DNA of 41,832 nucleotides from Bacteroidota bacterium (GCA_014382445.1 JACNJS010000063.1:1-41832); one strand, 5' to 3'; positions 14,697 through 27,529 are shown, counted from the first letter of the stretch. Numbers and translations are program-made. Notes: generated by a model from the sequence alone, not told the origin.

Positions 14697-17600
14697 TTAG
14701 TCTCGTTCTGCAACAATGTCGGCTTGTTCCATAACAGCATCATATTCTTCTTTAGAACCTACAATAATATCCTCATATTCTCTAAGTCCGGTACCGGCAG
14801 GGATTTTATGTCCTACAATTACGTTTTCTTTCAATCCGAGCAAACTATCCGACTTTGCAGCAATAGAAGCAAGAGTAAGAACTTTAGTTGTTTCCTGGAA
14901 CGAAGCAGCAGAAATAAAGCTGTTAGTTTGAAGTGATGCCCTTGTAATACCTTGTAGCACCTGACGAGCAGTTGCAGGTTGTGCATCCCTCGATTCAACA
15001 AGCACCTTATCTTTACGTTTTAATGAAGAATTTTCATCACGTAACTTTCGTGCGCTAACAATTTGCCCCTCATTAAACATATCCGAATCACCGGAATCAA
15101 CAACTACCTTCATACCGAATATCTCATCGTTAACTTGCTGGAAATCGACTTTGTTAACCAGCTCACCCTCAAGGAAACGCGTATCTCCTGAGTCGGCGAT
15201 TTGAACTTTACGCATCATTTGACGCACGATAGTTTCAAAGTGTTTATCATTTATCTTCACTCCCTGTAAGCGGTAAACTTCCTGAATCTCATTCACAATA
15301 TACTCCTGAACTTTAACAGGTCCTTTAATAGCAAGTATATCTGCCGGGGTCATAACACCATCCGACAAGGATGTTCCTGCTTTTACAAAGTCATTCTTTT
15401 GTGCTAATATTTGCTTTGATGTAGGAACGAGATATTTCTTTTCTTCTCCGGTTTTAGATGTGATTATCACTTCGCGATTACCCCGTTTTAACTTAAGACC
15501 AAAACTTACAACACCATCAATCTCGGATACAACAGCAGGTTCGGATGGGTTACGTGCCTCAAACAATTCTGTAACACGAGGAAGACCACCAGTGATATCG
15601 CCTGATTTTCCAAATGCACGTGGTATTTTAACCAACACTTCACCGGCCACTAAGTTTTTTCCTTCATCTACAAGCACGTGTGAGCCAACGGGTAAGTCGT
15701 ATGAGCTGATAACCGAACCATCGTTAGCAAGAATTTTAATAAAAGGATTTTGATTTTTAATTCTTGAGTCAATAATTACTTTTTCAAAATATCCGGTTTG
15801 CTCATCCGATTCAACCCGGTAACTCATACCTTCAATAATATTCTCAAATGCAACACTACCCGACACTTCTGAAAGGATAACCGCATTATATGGGTCCCAG
15901 TCGGCAATAATATCGCCTTTTTTAACATTAGAACCATTTTTCACATACAGGCTGGCAGCATATGGAATGTTACCTGAAGATAGAATTACTCCTGTTTTGG
16001 GATCAATTATCTTCATTTCTGCAGAACGCCCTATAACAATTTGATATTTTCTGCCGTCAGCATTTTTATAATCAACGCTGCGCAGTTCATCAATTTCAAG
16101 AACGCCATCATACTGCACTTCGATTTTTGAAGTTGCGGCAATATTTGAAGCTGTACCACCCTGGTGGAATGTACGAAGAGTAAGCTGTGTACCAGGCTCT
16201 CCGATCGACTGAGCAGCGATTACACCAACCGCTTCACCCTTTTGCACTAAACGTCCGGATGCAAGGTTACGACCATAACATAATGCACAAACCCCTCGTT
16301 TTGATTCGCATGTAAGTACCGAACGTATCTCAACGCTCTCAATTGGTGAGGCCTCAATAATTCGGGCTACTACTTCATTAATCTCATGTCCGGCTTCAAT
16401 AATAATGTCATTTGATAGCGGATGATATACATCATGAAGTGTTACGCGGCCTAATATCCTGTCGTATAGAGTTTCTACCAATTCTTCATTCTTCTTTAGT
16501 GCCCTAATTGTTAAGCCTCTTAGGGTTCCGCAATCTTCTTCATTAATAACTACGTCCTGGGCAACATCAACCAACCTGCGAGTAAGATAACCGGCATCGG
16601 CAGTTTTAAGAGCCGTATCCGCTAATCCCTTACGGGCACCATGGGTTGAAATAAAATATTCAAGAACCGAAAGCCCTTCTTTAAAGTTAGAAAGAATAGG
16701 ATTTTCAATAATCTCGCCACCTTTGGCACCTGATTTTTGCGGCTTCGCCATCAATCCCCTCATTCCTGAGAGCTGACGGATCTGTTCTTTTGAACCACGG
16801 GCACCTGAGTCAAGCATCATGAACACGGGGTTAAATCCCTGGTCATCATTCGATAACTCTTTCATTAATGTGTTCGTCAATCGTGAGTTAGTATGTGTCC
16901 AGATGTCAATTATCTGATTATAACGTTCGTTATTGGTAATGAAACCCATGTTATAATTACTGAGTACTTCTTCAACTTCCACGTTAGCATCATCAATTAG
17001 CTGTTTCTTCTCAACAGGAATATTTACATTACCAAGATTAAACGAAAGACCACCTTTGAATGCCATATCAAAACCAAGATTTTTAATATCATCCAGGAAT
17101 TTAGCTGTAACATCAGTACTTGTTTCCATTAGTATTTCACCAATAATATCACGAAGTGCTTTTTTAGTTAACAGTGTATTAATAAAGCCATATTCCTTAG
17201 GCACAAACTGGTTAAACATAACCCTTCCTACCGTGGTTTCAATAAGTTTATTAACAAGTTCACCCTTTTCTTTCACATCCACTTTTACGTTGATGATTGC
17301 ATGGAGATCAATTCTTTTTTCGCTGTAAGCAATGTTCACCTCTTCGTGCGAGTAGAACTTCATGCCCTCTCCCCTAATGGTATGTTCGGGAGTACTTTTT
17401 CTTGCCTTTGTTATGTAATAGAGTCCAAGTACCATGTCTTGCGAAGGAACTGTAATTGGTGCACCATTAGCAGGGTTCAGAATATTGTGAGATGCCAGCA
17501 TAAGAATCTGAGCTTCAAGTATAGCAGCATTTCCCAGCGGAACGTGAACAGCCATCTGGTCACCATCAAAGTCGGCATTAAATGCTGTACATACGAGCGG

Positions 17601-18992
17601 GTGAAGTTGAATAGCTTTACCCTCAATCAGCTTAGGCTGAAATGCTTGTATACCAAGACGGTGAAGTGTGGGAGCACGATTAAGTAGAATTGGATGACCT
17701 TTCAGTATATTTTCAAGAATATCCCAAACTACGGCATCTTTACGTTCAACAATTTTCTTTGCTGATTTCACAGTTTTAACGATTCCGCGCTCAAGTAATT
17801 TCCTAATAATAAATGGCTTGAATAATTCAGCAGCCATTCCCTTAGGAAATCCACATTCGTTTAGTTTCAAATCGGGACCAACAACAATTACTGAACGGCC
17901 TGAATAATCAACACGTTTACCGAGAAGGTTTTGACGAAAACGACCTCTTTTACCTTTAAGGCTGTCGCTTAACGACTTAAGTGGTCTGTTTGAATCGGTT
18001 TTAACCGCACTCGATTTTCTTGAATTATCCAGCAATGAATCAACAGCCTCCTGAAGCATACGTTTTTCATTACGCATAATAACATCGGGAGCTTTTATTT
18101 CGATTAGTCGTTTAAGACGATTATTTCTGATTATCACTCTTCGATAAAGGTCGTTAAGATCGGATGTGGCAAACCTACCACCGTCGAGAGGAACCAGAGG
18201 CCTTAATTCGGGAGGTATAACCGGAACGATTTTAATAATCATCCATTCAGGTTTATTTTCTGCCCTTTTTCGCGCATCTCTAAAGGATTCAAAAACCTGC
18301 AATCTCTTTAATGCGTCAGCTTTACGCTGTTGCGATGTTTCGGTGTTTGCCTGATGGCGAAGGTTATACGATTCCTTATCAAGATCTAAACGCTGCAGTA
18401 AATCGTGAACAGCCTCCGCTCCCATTTTTGCGATGAACTTATCAGGATCATCGTCATCAAGATACTGATTTTCGGGGGGAAGTGTTTCAAGGATATCAAA
18501 ATATTCTTCTTCTGTAAGGAAGTCGAGATAGTTGATCCCATCGGCTGCTTTTATGCCGGCGTTTATAACTGCATAGCGCTCGTAATAAATGATCATCTCC
18601 AGTTTTTTCGTCTGAAGGCCGAGCATAGCACCAATCTTATTTGGTAGTGAGCGGAAGAACCAGATATGAACAACAGGTACAACCAGCTGTATATGCCCCA
18701 TTCGTTGGCGGCGTACCTTTTTCTCAGTTACTTCAACTCCACAACGGTCGCACACAATTCCTTTGTACCTTATTCTTTTGTATTTACCACAGTGGCACTC
18801 ATAATCTTTTACCGGCCCAAAAATACGCTCACAAAACAAGCCATCACGCTCGGGTTTGTATGTGCGGTAATTTATAGTTTCCGGTTTCAACACTTCGCCG
18901 TGCGAACGGTCGAGAATCGACTCAGGTGATGCAAGGCTGATTGTAATTTTATTAAAACTACCTGGTATTTTGCTGTCTATTCTGAACGCCAT
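14697..18992 (-). CDS. rpoC: RNA polymerase subunit beta'
   Basis: The 1431-residue beta' subunit, catalytic core of RNA polymerase. Visible landmarks are the N-terminal zinc ribbon [20 protein letters not shown] (about 66-85), the active-site [12 protein letters not shown], the bridge/trigger-helix region [19 protein letters not shown], the second zinc site [13 protein letters not shown] and, close behind it, [13 protein letters not shown]. The length is typical of Bacteroidota. It lies 40 bases after rpoB and is co-transcribed with it. No frame break is seen across 4.3 kb. Confidence 0.98.
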   Translation of the reverse strand: MAFRIDSKIPGSFNKITISLASPESILDRSHGEVLKPETINYRTYKPERDGLFCERIFGPVKDYECHCGKYKRIRYKGIVCDRCGVEVTEKKVRRQRMGHIQLVVPVVHIWFFRSLPNKIGAMLGLQTKKLEMIIYYERYAVINAGIKAADGINYLDFLTEEEYFDILETLPPENQYLDDDDPDKFIAKMGAEAVHDLLQRLDLDKESYNLRHQANTETSQQRKADALKRLQVFESFRDARKRAENKPEWMIIKIVPVIPPELRPLVPLDGGRFATSDLNDLYRRVIIRNNRLKRLIEIKAPDVIMRNEKRMLQEAVDSLLDNSRKSSAVKTDSNRPLKSLSDSLKGKRGRFRQNLLGKRVDYSGRSVIVVGPDLKLNECGFPKGMAAELFKPFIIRKLLERGIVKTVKSAKKIVERKDAVVWDILENILKGHPILLNRAPTLHRLGIQAFQPKLIEGKAIQLHPLVCTAFNADFDGDQMAVHVPLGNAAILEAQILMLASHNILNPANGAPITVPSQDMVLGLYYITKARKSTPEHTIRGEGMKFYSHEEVNIAYSEKRIDLHAIINVKVDVKEKGELVNKLIETTVGRVMFNQFVPKEYGFINTLLTKKALRDIIGEILMETSTDVTAKFLDDIKNLGFDMAFKGGLSFNLGNVNIPVEKKQLIDDANVEVEEVLSNYNMGFITNNERYNQIIDIWTHTNSRLTNTLMKELSNDDQGFNPVFMMLDSGARGSKEQIRQLSGMRGLMAKPQKSGAKGGEIIENPILSNFKEGLSVLEYFISTHGARKGLADTALKTADAGYLTRRLVDVAQDVVINEEDCGTLRGLTIRALKKNEELVETLYDRILGRVTLHDVYHPLSNDIIIEAGHEINEVVARIIEASPIESVEIRSVLTCESKRGVCALCYGRNLASGRLVQKGEAVGVIAAQSIGEPGTQLTLRTFHQGGTASNIAATSKIEVQYDGVLEIDELRSVDYKNADGRKYQIVIGRSAEMKIIDPKTGVILSSGNIPYAASLYVKNGSNVKKGDIIADWDPYNAVILSEVSGSVAFENIIEGMSYRVESDEQTGYFEKVIIDSRIKNQNPFIKILANDGSVISSYDLPVGSHVLVDEGKNLVAGEVLVKIPRAFGKSGDITGGLPRVTELFEARNPSEPAVVSEIDGVVSFGLKLKRGNREVIITSKTGEEKKYLVPTSKQILAQKNDFVKAGTSLSDGVMTPADILAIKGPVKVQEYIVNEIQEVYRLQGVKINDKHFETIVRQMMRKVQIADSGDTRFLEGELVNKVDFQQVNDEIFGMKVVVDSGDSDMFNEGQIVSARKLRDENSSLKRKDKVLVESRDAQPATARQVLQGITRASLQTNSFISAASFQETTKVLTLASIAAKSDSLLGLKENVIVGHKIPAGTGLREYEDIIVGSKEEYDAVMEQADIVAERD

Positions 18993-19032
18993 ATTTCTCT
19001 ATTTGTATATTATCAATAAAAAAGTAAAATAA

Positions 19033-22000
19033 TTAGTCGAAACTGAGTTCAAGACCCAGTCCTCTTAGTTCATGCACCAATACGTTAAACGATTCAGGAA
19101 TACCCGGTATAGGCATAGCTTCTCCCTTAACAATTGATTCGTAAGCTTTGGCTCTTCCTGCTACATCATCTGATTTTACAGTAAGAATTTCCTGCAGGAT
19201 ATTTGCTGCACCAAATGCCTCAAGTGCCCAAACTTCCATTTCACCAAATCGTTGCCCTCCAAATTGAGCTTTACCACCAAGAGGTTGCTGAGTAATTAAG
19301 GAATAAGGTCCGATTGATCTTGCATGCATTTTATCGTCAACCATATGGTGAAGCTTCAGCATATAAATATATCCAACGGTTGCAGGCTGATCAAAACGTT
19401 CACCTGTTCCACCATCGTAAAGATATGTACTGCCATTTTCCGGTAAACCAGCTTCTATTAAATAATTATTTATCTGCTCAACTGAAGCACCATCAAAAAT
19501 TGGAGTTGAAAAATTCGTTCCAAGCTTTTTACCTGCCCATCCAAGAACTGTTTCATAAATCTGGCCAAGGTTCATACGCGATGGTACACCCAATGGGTTA
19601 AGAACTATATCAACAGGAGTTCCGTCTTCGAGGAATGGCATATCTTCTTCACGAACAATACGTGCAACAATCCCTTTGTTACCATGGCGACCTGCCATTT
19701 TATCTCCTACCTTGAGTTTACGTTTTTTAGCAACATAAACTTTTGCCATCTGCACAATTCCGTTAGGAAGTTCATCACCAACGGAGGCTACAAACTTCTT
19801 ACGGTTATAGATTCCTAAAAACTCCTTATATTTAATGTTATAATTATTAATAAGAGTTTTTACAAGCTCGTTCTTTTCTTTGTCAGTAGTCCATTTGTCA
19901 GAATTGACATTTATAAAATCAATATTTGACAGTGCTTTTAACGTAAATTTAGTTTTCTGTGGGACAACAATTTCTCCGAAATTATTTTTTACTCCCTGAG
20001 AAGTACGATTTATAACCAGTATTGTTATCTTTTCAATCAGTTTTGCTTTAAGATTGGCAAACAGAGCATCGTATTGCTTTGTAAGTGCCTCAATCACATC
20101 TTTTTCCTTCGATTTGGCATGCTTATCTTTAAGGGTTCGTTTGAACAGGTTATTGCCGATAACAATCCCTTGCATTGATGGAGGTGCTTTTAAAGAAGCA
20201 TTTTTAACATCACCTGCTTTATCGCCAAAAATAGCTCTTAGTAATTTTTCTTCAGGAGTTGGATCACTTTCTCCCTTTGGAGTAATTTTTCCTATAAGTA
20301 TATCCCCTTCCGATACTTCAGCACCTATTCTTATCAGTCCGTTTTCACTTAGATCTTTTGTGGCCTCTGCACTAACATTAGGTATATCATTTGTAAGTTC
20401 TTCAATACCACGTTTTGTGTCGCGTACTTCCAATGAAAACTCTTCAATATGAACTGAGGTAAAAAGGTCTTCTTTAACTGTCTTTTCTGATATAACTATA
20501 GCATCCTCAAAATTATATCCTTTCCATGGCATAAAGGCAACCATAAGGTTACGACCCAGAGCAAGTTCTCCGTTCTTAGTAGCATAGCCTTCGCACAGAA
20601 CCTGTCCTTTGTTAACTTTGTCACCTTTACGGACAATAGGTCGGAGGTTTATTGAAGTGTTTTGATTTGTTCGCTGGAACTTAGTAAGCACGTATGTTTT
20701 TTGATCATCAGCAAAGCTAACCAGTTTTTCCATCTCGTCACGTTCATACCGGATAGTAATTTTGTCGGCATCAACGTATTCAACAACACCATTTCCTTCG
20801 GCATTAATAAGTACACGAGAGTCGCGTGCAACATTTCCTTCGATGCCAGTTCCAACTATAGGTGCTTCTGCGTTAAGCAATGGAACTGCCTGGCGCATCA
20901 TGTTCGATCCCATCAGAGCACGGTTAGCATCATCATGTTCCAAAAACGGAATAAGTGAAGCCGCAATCGATGCTATCTGGTTAGGTGCAATATCGATAAG
21001 AGCAACATCTTCACGTGGCGAAATCGGGTAATCGGCCTGGTAACGAACTTTTACTTTAGGATTTACAAATTTTCCTGAGTCATCAATAATGGTGCTTGCC
21101 TGTGCAATAATTTTGCTCTCTTCTTCTTCAGCACTTAAATAGATCGGCTTATGTGCATAATCAATTTTACCTTGTTCAACTTTACGATAAGGTGTTTCAA
21201 TAAAGCCGAGGTTATTAATTTTTGCGTAAACACATAACGACGAAATAAGGCCTATATTAGGTCCTTCAGGTGTTTCGATAGTACAAAGTCGCCCGTAATG
21301 CGTATAATGAACATCCCTAACTTCAAACCCTGCTCTTTCGCGCGACAAACCACCTGGTCCAAGTGCTGAAATACGTCTTTTATGAGTAATTTCGCTCAAT
21401 GGATTTGTTTGATCCATGAACTGTGACAGCTGGTTGGTTCCGAAAAATGAATTTATAACCGAAGAAAGTGTTTTTGCATTAATCAGATCGGTAGGTGTGA
21501 ACACCTCATTATCCCTAACATTCATCCGTTCACGGATAGTACGCGCCATTCGAGCTAATCCAACACCAAACTGGTTTGATAATTGTTCACCAACAGTACG
21601 CACCCTACGGTTACTTAAATGGTCGATATCATCGACGATAGTTTTGTTGTTTACAAGCTGGATAAGATATTTGATAATTAGAATAATATCCTCTTTTGTA
21701 AGAACTTTAATATCGGATGATGTATTTAGATTCAGTTTTTTATTAATTCTAAAACGACCTACCTCACCAAGGTCATATCTTTTGTCGGAGAAAAAGAGTT
21801 TATCAAATATTCCTCTTGCTGTTTCCTCATCAGGAGGAAGGGCGTTACGAAGTTGGAAGTAAATGTATTCAACAGCCTCCTTACCGGAGTTTGTAGTATC
21901 TTTTTGAAGGCTGTTAAAAATAATTGAGTAATCGGCTAATGATTGGTCATCTCTGTGAATCAGGATTGTTTTTACACCAACATCCACAATTTTATCAATA

Positions 22001-22839
22001 TGTTCGTTTTCCAGAACGGTTTCGCGTTCGATGATAACATCATTACGTTCGATGGTTACTACTTCGCCAGTATCTTCATCTACAAAATCTTCAAACCATG
22101 AGCGCACAACTCGTGCAGCAAGTTTACGTCCTAGAACACGTTTTAAGCCAGCTTTGCTAACTTTAATTTCTTCGGCAAGATTAAATATTTCGAGTATATC
22201 CCTATCGGTTTCATAACCAATTGCACGCAGTAATGTAGTAACAGGCATTTTTTTCTTCCTGTCGATATAGGCGTACATGATATTATTAATATCAGTGGAA
22301 AACTCCATCCATGATCCTTTGAAAGGGATAATTCGTGCTGAATAAAGCTGAGTACCATTTGCATGGCGATGCTGTCCGAAGAAAACACCGGGTGAGCGAT
22401 GTAACTGACTTACGACAACACGTTCAGCTCCATTTACAACAAATGTTCCTTTAGGAGTCATGTATGGAATCATGCCAAGATAAACATCCTGCACAATTGT
22501 TTCAAAATCCTCATGGTCGGGATCTGTACAATATAATTTAAGTTTTGCTTTAAGTGGCACACTGTAAGTTAAGCCACGTTCGATCGTTTCCTCGAGAGAA
22601 TACCTGGGAGGATCGATAAAATAATCCAGAAATTCAAGAACAAAATTGTTTCTGGCATCTGTTATAGGGAAATTTTCAGAAAACACCCTAAACAGCCCTT
22701 CATTCTTGCGATTTTCCGGGTTTGTTTCCAATTGGAAAAAGTCCTGAAACGATTTCAATTGAACATCAAGGAAATCAGGATAAGCTAATTGGTTTTTCGT
22801 GGAGGCGAAGTTTACTCTTCCGGTTTTAATTTCAGCCAA
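19033..22839 (-). CDS. rpoB: RNA polymerase subunit beta
   Basis: The 1268-residue beta subunit. It shows the rifampicin-pocket region ([19 protein letters not shown], then [13 protein letters not shown]), [26 protein letters not shown] and the C-terminal [20 protein letters not shown] clamp segment. The rifampicin-pocket residues look like the usual drug-sensitive form (QFMDQ, HKRR), by eye. It follows rplL after a 132-base gap that contains a hairpin (separate entry) and precedes rpoC by 40 bases. Confidence 0.98.
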   Translation of the reverse strand: MAEIKTGRVNFASTKNQLAYPDFLDVQLKSFQDFFQLETNPENRKNEGLFRVFSENFPITDARNNFVLEFLDYFIDPPRYSLEETIERGLTYSVPLKAKLKLYCTDPDHEDFETIVQDVYLGMIPYMTPKGTFVVNGAERVVVSQLHRSPGVFFGQHRHANGTQLYSARIIPFKGSWMEFSTDINNIMYAYIDRKKKMPVTTLLRAIGYETDRDILEIFNLAEEIKVSKAGLKRVLGRKLAARVVRSWFEDFVDEDTGEVVTIERNDVIIERETVLENEHIDKIVDVGVKTILIHRDDQSLADYSIIFNSLQKDTTNSGKEAVEYIYFQLRNALPPDEETARGIFDKLFFSDKRYDLGEVGRFRINKKLNLNTSSDIKVLTKEDIILIIKYLIQLVNNKTIVDDIDHLSNRRVRTVGEQLSNQFGVGLARMARTIRERMNVRDNEVFTPTDLINAKTLSSVINSFFGTNQLSQFMDQTNPLSEITHKRRISALGPGGLSRERAGFEVRDVHYTHYGRLCTIETPEGPNIGLISSLCVYAKINNLGFIETPYRKVEQGKIDYAHKPIYLSAEEEESKIIAQASTIIDDSGKFVNPKVKVRYQADYPISPREDVALIDIAPNQIASIAASLIPFLEHDDANRALMGSNMMRQAVPLLNAEAPIVGTGIEGNVARDSRVLINAEGNGVVEYVDADKITIRYERDEMEKLVSFADDQKTYVLTKFQRTNQNTSINLRPIVRKGDKVNKGQVLCEGYATKNGELALGRNLMVAFMPWKGYNFEDAIVISEKTVKEDLFTSVHIEEFSLEVRDTKRGIEELTNDIPNVSAEATKDLSENGLIRIGAEVSEGDILIGKITPKGESDPTPEEKLLRAIFGDKAGDVKNASLKAPPSMQGIVIGNNLFKRTLKDKHAKSKEKDVIEALTKQYDALFANLKAKLIEKITILVINRTSQGVKNNFGEIVVPQKTKFTLKALSNIDFINVNSDKWTTDKEKNELVKTLINNYNIKYKEFLGIYNRKKFVASVGDELPNGIVQMAKVYVAKKRKLKVGDKMAGRHGNKGIVARIVREEDMPFLEDGTPVDIVLNPLGVPSRMNLGQIYETVLGWAGKKLGTNFSTPIFDGASVEQINNYLIEAGLPENGSTYLYDGGTGERFDQPATVGYIYMLKLHHMVDDKMHARSIGPYSLITQQPLGGKAQFGGQRFGEMEVWALEAFGAANILQEILTVKSDDVAGRAKAYESIVKGEAMPIPGIPESFNVLVHELRGLGLELSFD

Positions 22840-22916
22840 GACTTATAAGTTTTTAGTTTTAACTTTGGTTTGTTTATCAACCAAGTAAATAAAAAATGAT
22901 GTAAAGGAACACATAG

Positions 22917-22951
22917 GCAAACCTCCACCCCAAATTGAGATAGAGGTTTGC
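22917..22951 (-). promoter_or_regulatory. rplL-rpoB intergenic hairpin (attenuator or processing site)
   Basis: A perfect 9-bp stem GCAAACCTC/GAGGTTTGC (22943-22951 with 22917-22925) around a 17-base loop sits about 20 bases after the rplL stop. It is not followed by a T run, so it is not a classic terminator. In other bacteria the same junction carries a partial attenuator and RNase cleavage site that sets the ratio of ribosomal protein to RNA polymerase. That role here is inference. Confidence 0.6.
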
Positions 22952-22971
22952 TTATAAATCAGTTAAGATAA

Positions 22972-23346
22972 TTACTTAATCTCAACTTCAGCACCAGCTT
23001 CTTCTAACTGTGCTTTTAACGCTTCAGCTTCGTCTTTAGAAACGCCTTCTTTTATTGCTTTTGGATGTGAGTCGACTAATTCTTTCGATTCCTTAAGTCC
23101 AAGGCTGGTAAGTTCTTTTACAAGTTTAACTACAGCTAATTTTGACTGTCCGGGAGCTATAAGAACAACATCGAATGTTGATTGCTCTTCAGGGGCTTCT
23201 TCACCTCCAGTGGCGGGACCGGTTACTGCAACAGCTGCTGCTGCCGGTTCAATACCATATTCTACTTTTAAGATGTCGGCCAATTCGTTAACTTCTTTAA
23301 CAGTTAAGTTTACCAATTGCTCTGCAAATGCTTTCAAATCTGCCAT
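22972..23346 (-). CDS. rplL: Ribosomal protein bL12 (L7/L12)
   Basis: A 124-residue stalk protein that recruits translation GTPases. N-terminal dimerisation helices (residues 1-35), an Ala/Gly/Glu-rich hinge ([20 protein letters not shown]), then the compact C-terminal domain with [18 protein letters not shown]. It follows rplJ after 54 bases. Confidence 0.98.
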   Translation of the reverse strand: MADLKAFAEQLVNLTVKEVNELADILKVEYGIEPAAAAVAVTGPATGGEEAPEEQSTFDVVLIAPGQSKLAVVKLVKELTSLGLKESKELVDSHPKAIKEGVSKDEAEALKAQLEEAGAEVEIK

Positions 23347-23400
23347 TTTTTTATCGCTTTTAATTATGTTAATTACTTTTTTTTTAATAATAAATATACC

Positions 23401-23922
23401 TTATCCTTCTTTTTCAGATAGGGTTTTCAGAATTCCGGCAAGTTTACCACCTCCGGATTGCAATGCTGATACAACATTTTTAACTGGTGATTGCAATAAT
23501 GCAACGATATCAGCAATAAGTTCATCTTTAGATTTAATGGAAACTAGGAAATTGAGTTGATCGTCGCCCAGGTAGGTAGTTTCTTCAATATAAGCACCTT
23601 TAACCAGAGGTTTAGTCTTCTTTTTCCTAAAACCTACTATCATTTTAGCGGGGGCATTAGCTGACTCGCTAAACATAATAGCAGTGTTTCCAACAAGTGT
23701 TGAATATAACTCACTAAAATCTTTTTCAACATTTTCCATAGCCTTCCTCAGAAGGGTATTTTTTACCATCACCAATTGAATTCCATTTTTGAAACTCAAT
23801 CTTCTTAAATCGCTTGTATCTTGAGCGTTTAATGAAGCGATGTCAGTTATATAGAAATTGTTATTTTCTGTTAACTGCTGTGTTAAACTTTCAATGAGTT
23901 TTTTCTTCTCTTCTTTTCTCAT
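23401..23922 (-). CDS. rplJ: Ribosomal protein uL10
   Basis: A 173-residue protein that anchors bL12 dimers to the ribosome. The N-terminal RNA-binding domain (KKLIESLTQQL...LRRLSFKNGIQLVMVKNTLLRKA) and the C-terminal helix NVVSALQSGGGKLAGILKTL are both recognisable. Only 14 bases separate it from rplA, so there is no room for the long L10-binding leader seen in E. coli. Confidence 0.97.
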   Translation of the reverse strand: MRKEEKKKLIESLTQQLTENNNFYITDIASLNAQDTSDLRRLSFKNGIQLVMVKNTLLRKAMENVEKDFSELYSTLVGNTAIMFSESANAPAKMIVGFRKKKTKPLVKGAYIEETTYLGDDQLNFLVSIKSKDELIADIVALLQSPVKNVVSALQSGGGKLAGILKTLSEKEG

Positions 23923-23936
23923 AAGTAGTATTTCTT

Positions 23937-24638
23937 TTAACTTGCAGTGGTTACCGATTTTTCATCAACTTTTACGCCCGGGCTCATGGTACTTGAAAGG
24001 TAGATACTCTTAATGTATGTACCTTTTGCTGATGATGGCTTTAGTTTGATTATGGTGTTAATTAATTCCCTTGCATTTTCAAGTACCTGTCCTTCTTCAA
24101 AACTTACCTTTCCAATACCGGAATGAATAATACCGAATTTATCAACTTTAAAGTCAATTTTACCAGCTTTTGCAGCGCTAACTGCCTGACCAACTTCCAT
24201 AGTAACTGTACCGGTTTTCGGGTTAGGCATAAGCCCTCGTGGGCCCAAAATCCTTCCTAACGCGCCAACCTTTGCCATTACACTAGGCATTGTAATTACA
24301 ACATCGATATCTGTCCAACCATCTTTGATTTTCTGAACGTAGTCATCTAATCCAACATGATCGGCACCTGCTGCTTTAGCTTCTTCCTCCTTGTCGGGTG
24401 TACACAAAACGAGAACCCGTTTTACTTTACCTGTTCCGTGAGGTAAGGTAACAGAACCTCTAACCAACTGGTTAGCTTTTCTGGGGTCAACGTTTAAACG
24501 CACACTCAAGTCAATAGAAGCATCAAATTTTGTATAGGATATTTTCTTTACAACTTCAACAGCTTCTAGTAAGGAGTACTCATTATTGCTTTCGAACTTG
24601 GCTAAAGCTTCTTTGTGTTTTTTTGTCAATTTTGCCAT
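23937..24638 (-). CDS. rplA: Ribosomal protein uL1
   Basis: A 233-residue L1-stalk protein. [25 protein letters not shown] and the C-terminal [20 protein letters not shown] are the family signature. It is in the rplK-rplA-rplJ-rplL gene string, 28 bases after rplK. Confidence 0.98.
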   Translation of the reverse strand: MAKLTKKHKEALAKFESNNEYSLLEAVEVVKKISYTKFDASIDLSVRLNVDPRKANQLVRGSVTLPHGTGKVKRVLVLCTPDKEEEAKAAGADHVGLDDYVQKIKDGWTDIDVVITMPSVMAKVGALGRILGPRGLMPNPKTGTVTMEVGQAVSAAKAGKIDFKVDKFGIIHSGIGKVSFEEGQVLENARELINTIIKLKPSSAKGTYIKSIYLSSTMSPGVKVDEKSVTTAS

Positions 24639-24666
24639 ATTCTTCTCCTGTTAACTATATTGCTAA

Positions 24667-25110
24667 CTAAATTTTTGAAGGAAACTCACCTTTTACTTTC
24701 ACACCCATACTTCTTGCAGTACCAGCTACCATACGCATTGCCGATTCAACAGTGAAAGCGTTTAAATCTTTCATTTTGCCTTCGGCTATACCTTTAATCT
24801 GTTCCCAGGTTATGGTAGCTACTTTGTCGCGGTTAGGTTCGGGAGAGCCTTTTTTTAATTTGGCTATTTCCATAATTTGAACAGCAACAGGGGGCGTTTT
24901 GATGATAAACTCAAAGGATTTATCTCTGAAAACAGTAATGATAACAGGAATAACCTTACCGGCCTGATCCTGTGTACGAGCATTGAACTGTTTACAAAAC
25001 TCCATTATGTTTACACCTTTAGCACCCAAAGCAGGTCCTACGGGAGGTGAAGGGTTAGCAGCTCCTCCTTTAATTTGTAATTTTATTAATCCACTTATTT
25101 CTTTTGCCAT
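24667..25110 (-). CDS. rplK: Ribosomal protein uL11
   Basis: A 147-residue protein of the GTPase-associated centre. The N-terminal [20 protein letters not shown] and C-terminal [12 protein letters not shown] segments are diagnostic. It lies 37 bases after nusG. Confidence 0.98.
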   Translation of the reverse strand: MAKEISGLIKLQIKGGAANPSPPVGPALGAKGVNIMEFCKQFNARTQDQAGKVIPVIITVFRDKSFEFIIKTPPVAVQIMEIAKLKKGSPEPNRDKVATITWEQIKGIAEGKMKDLNAFTVESAMRMVAGTARSMGVKVKGEFPSKI

Positions 25111-25147
25111 TTTAAACCATAGTTTAAAATTTAAAACTTCGTTTTAA

Positions 25148-25693
25148 CTATTCCTTTTCAACTTGCATAAATCCTAATTCGAGCGGTGTTTTCCTTCCGA
25201 AAATTTTAACCATTAATTTGAGCTTTTTCTTCTCATGATTAATTTCTTCGATAATTCCGCTAAAGCTATTGAAAGGTCCGTCGATTACAGTTACCGTTTC
25301 TCCAACAATAAATGGAATATTCACATCCTCACCCATTTCGGCAAGCTCGTCAACTTTTCCTAAGATCCGTTTAACTTCAGCTTCCCTTATTGGTTCGGGA
25401 TTTCCTTTTGTACCTAAAAAATTAAGAACATCTGGAACGTTTTTAATGATATGAGGAATTTCACCGCTTAAATCGGCTTCAATCAGGACATATCCGGGAA
25501 AATAATTACGTTCTTTACTTACTTTCTTCCCTTTTCGTATTTGAAAGACCTTTTCAGTGGGGATAAGTATCTGGGAAATATAATCCTGAAGGTTAAGGCG
25601 GTTAACCTCACTTTCAAGATATTCCTTGACCTTTTTTTCTTTGCCACTTATTGCCCTAACAACGTACCATTTTTTTCCTGATTGTTCACTCAT
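25148..25693 (-). CDS. nusG: Transcription elongation/antitermination factor NusG
   Basis: A 181-residue protein. NGN domain WYVVRAISGKEKKVKEYLE...YFPGYVLIEA (residues 9-75) binds RNA polymerase. The C-terminal KOW domain FIVGETVTVIDGPFNSFSG...GRKTPLEL (127-175) contacts Rho or ribosomal S10. It is 77 bases after secE in the usual order. Confidence 0.97.
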   Translation of the reverse strand: MSEQSGKKWYVVRAISGKEKKVKEYLESEVNRLNLQDYISQILIPTEKVFQIRKGKKVSKERNYFPGYVLIEADLSGEIPHIIKNVPDVLNFLGTKGNPEPIREAEVKRILGKVDELAEMGEDVNIPFIVGETVTVIDGPFNSFSGIIEEINHEKKKLKLMVKIFGRKTPLELGFMQVEKE

Positions 25694-25770
25694 TATACAG
25701 GTTTAGATAAGGATGGTTAAAACAGTTAATAATTATATATATAGTAGAACAGTTTGGTTTTTAAGGATTA

Positions 25771-25968
25771 TTAAAACAATCCGTAAAACCTTTCAAGTAC
25801 ACTTGAAAATGATATATCCATCAAATAAACGACAATTGCGATTATAAGGGAAGCGACGGATACTACAATTGCACTGTTCTGCAGCTCACTCCATGTTGGC
25901 CAGGATACTTTATGCATCCATTCGTCATAACTTATTTTAAAGTAATTTATTATTCCTAGTTTTGCCAT
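25771..25968 (-). CDS. secE: Preprotein translocase subunit SecE
   Basis: A 65-residue single-span inner-membrane subunit of the SecYEG channel. The amphipathic segment EWMHKVSWPTWSELQNS (residues 16-32) precedes one transmembrane helix SAIVVSVASLIIAIVVYLM. It lies 21 bases after tRNA-Trp and is transcribed with it and nusG. Confidence 0.95.
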   Translation of the reverse strand: MAKLGIINYFKISYDEWMHKVSWPTWSELQNSAIVVSVASLIIAIVVYLMDISFSSVLERFYGLF

Positions 25969-25989
25969 GACAGTAGTTATTTATTTTTG

Positions 25990-26062
25990 CACGGGTGGTA
26001 GGAGTCGAACCCACAACCTACGGTTTTGGAGACCGCCACTCTACCAATTGAGCTACACCCGT
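25990..26062 (-). tRNA. tRNA-Trp (CCA anticodon)
   Basis: A 73-base cloverleaf on the minus strand. Acceptor ACGGGTG pairs with CACCCGT, the D-arm is GCTCAATTGGTAGAGT, the anticodon arm is CGGTCT-CCA-AAACCG, the T-arm has GGTTCGA, and the discriminator is G. CCA is not encoded. It lies between tuf and secE. Confidence 0.97.
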
Positions 26063-26130
26063 ATTTAAATTCAAATATTCTAAAGGCAACTAACACATGT
26101 TAATACCTTTAGAATATTATGTTTATTATT

Positions 26131-27315
26131 TTAGATAATTTCGGTTACCTGACCAGCACCAACAGTACGTCCACCTTCGCGAATAGCAAAACGAAGACCT
26201 ACGTTCATGGCGATTTCGGCAATAAGTTTTACTTCAACAGTAAGGTTATCACCAGGCATTACCATTTCTACGCCATCAGGTAAGAAAATCTCACCGGTTA
26301 CGTCGGTAGTTCTGAAGTAGAACTGAGGACGATATTTGTTATGGAATGGAGTATGACGGCCACCTTCTTCTTTTTTAAGGATATAAACCTCAGCTTTGAA
26401 GTTGGCGTGAGGTTTAACACTACCAGGTTTAGCAATTACCATACCACGGGTGATTTCTTTCTTGTCAATACCTCTGAGAAGTAGTCCGGCATTATCACCA
26501 GCCTCACCACGGTCAAGAATTTTACGAAACATTTCAACACCGGTAACAACTGATTTTAATTTTTCAGCTCCCATACCAATTATATCAACCGGGTCGCCTG
26601 TGTTAATGATACCTGTTTCAATTCTACCAGTAGCAACAGTTCCACGACCAGTAATTGAGAATACATCCTCAACCGGCATTAGGAATGGTTTATCCTGATC
26701 ACGAGTTGGTAATGGTATCCACTCATCACAGGCCGCCATTAGTTCCACAACTTTTGCAACCCATTTTTCTTCCTGGTTAAGAGCACCAAGTGCCGAACCC
26801 ATAATAACAGGTGTATTATCACCATCGAATTTATAAAAAGTAAGCAGTTCTCTGATTTCCATTTCCACAAGTTCCAATAGCTCTTCATCGTCAACCATGT
26901 CGACTTTGTTCATAAATACTACAAGGCGTGGTACACCAACCTGACGCGCCAACAAAATATGTTCACGTGTTTGTGGCATCGGACCATCGGTTGCAGCAAC
27001 AACGATAATTGCACCGTCCATCTGGGCAGCACCTGTAACCATATTCTTCACATAATCGGCATGACCTGGACAGTCAACATGCGCATAGTGACGATTTTTG
27101 GTTGAGTATTCTACGTGAGCTGTATTAATTGTAATACCTCTTTCTCTTTCTTCTGGAGCATTGTCGATGGAATCAAAAGATGCAAACACCGCTCCACCTT
27201 CGGCCACTAATGAAAGTGTGATAGCAGCAGTCAAAGTTGTTTTTCCGTGATCAACGTGTCCAATAGTTCCAATGTTTACGTGCGGTTTGGAACGGTCGAA
27301 TTTTTCTTTAGCCAT
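26131..27315 (-). CDS. tuf: Elongation factor Tu
   Basis: A 394-residue GTPase that delivers aminoacyl-tRNA. G1 GHVDHGKT, G3 DCPGHADY, G4 NKVD and G5 SALG are all present, as is the switch I region [12 protein letters not shown]. Beta-barrel domains 2 and 3 follow from about residue 205. It sits between the four-tRNA cluster and tRNA-Trp. Confidence 0.98.
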   Translation of the reverse strand: MAKEKFDRSKPHVNIGTIGHVDHGKTTLTAAITLSLVAEGGAVFASFDSIDNAPEERERGITINTAHVEYSTKNRHYAHVDCPGHADYVKNMVTGAAQMDGAIIVVAATDGPMPQTREHILLARQVGVPRLVVFMNKVDMVDDEELLELVEMEIRELLTFYKFDGDNTPVIMGSALGALNQEEKWVAKVVELMAACDEWIPLPTRDQDKPFLMPVEDVFSITGRGTVATGRIETGIINTGDPVDIIGMGAEKLKSVVTGVEMFRKILDRGEAGDNAGLLLRGIDKKEITRGMVIAKPGSVKPHANFKAEVYILKKEEGGRHTPFHNKYRPQFYFRTTDVTGEIFLPDGVEMVMPGDNLTVEVKLIAEIAMNVGLRFAIREGGRTVGAGQVTEII

Positions 27316-27374
27316 ATCTATAACTTATTTAATTAAAAGTAATTTTTATTCGTTTTCTTATCTTAATAATCTTG

Positions 27375-27446
27375 AGCCGAGGACGAGAATTGAACTCGTG
27401 CCCTCTTCCTTACCAAGGAAGCGCTCTACCCCTGAGCTACCCCGGC
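27375..27446 (-). tRNA. tRNA-Thr (GGT anticodon)
   Basis: A 72-base cloverleaf. Acceptor GCCGGGG with CCTCGGC (one G-T pair), D-arm GCTCAGGGGTAGAGC, anticodon loop CTTGGTA, T-loop GTTCAAT, discriminator T. CCA is not encoded. It is last in the tRNA cluster before tuf. Confidence 0.96.
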
Positions 27447-27456
27447 AATAATATTG

Positions 27457-27529
27457 AGCGGGAAACCGGGCTCGAACCGGCCACCTACAGCTTGGAAGGC
27501 TGTCGCTCTACCAAATGAGCTATTCCCGC
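27457..27529 (-). tRNA. tRNA-Gly (TCC anticodon)
   Basis: A 73-base cloverleaf. Acceptor GCGGGAA pairs with TTCCCGC, D-arm GCTCATTTGGTAGAGC, anticodon TCC in a CAGCC/GGCTG-type stem, T-loop GGTTCGAGCC. CCA is not encoded. It is 10 bases from tRNA-Thr(GGT). Confidence 0.96.

Noticed and set aside
19033-22839. Rifampicin-resistance substitutions in RpoB
   Set aside because: The visible pocket motifs ([18 protein letters not shown]) look normal; nothing stands out by eye.
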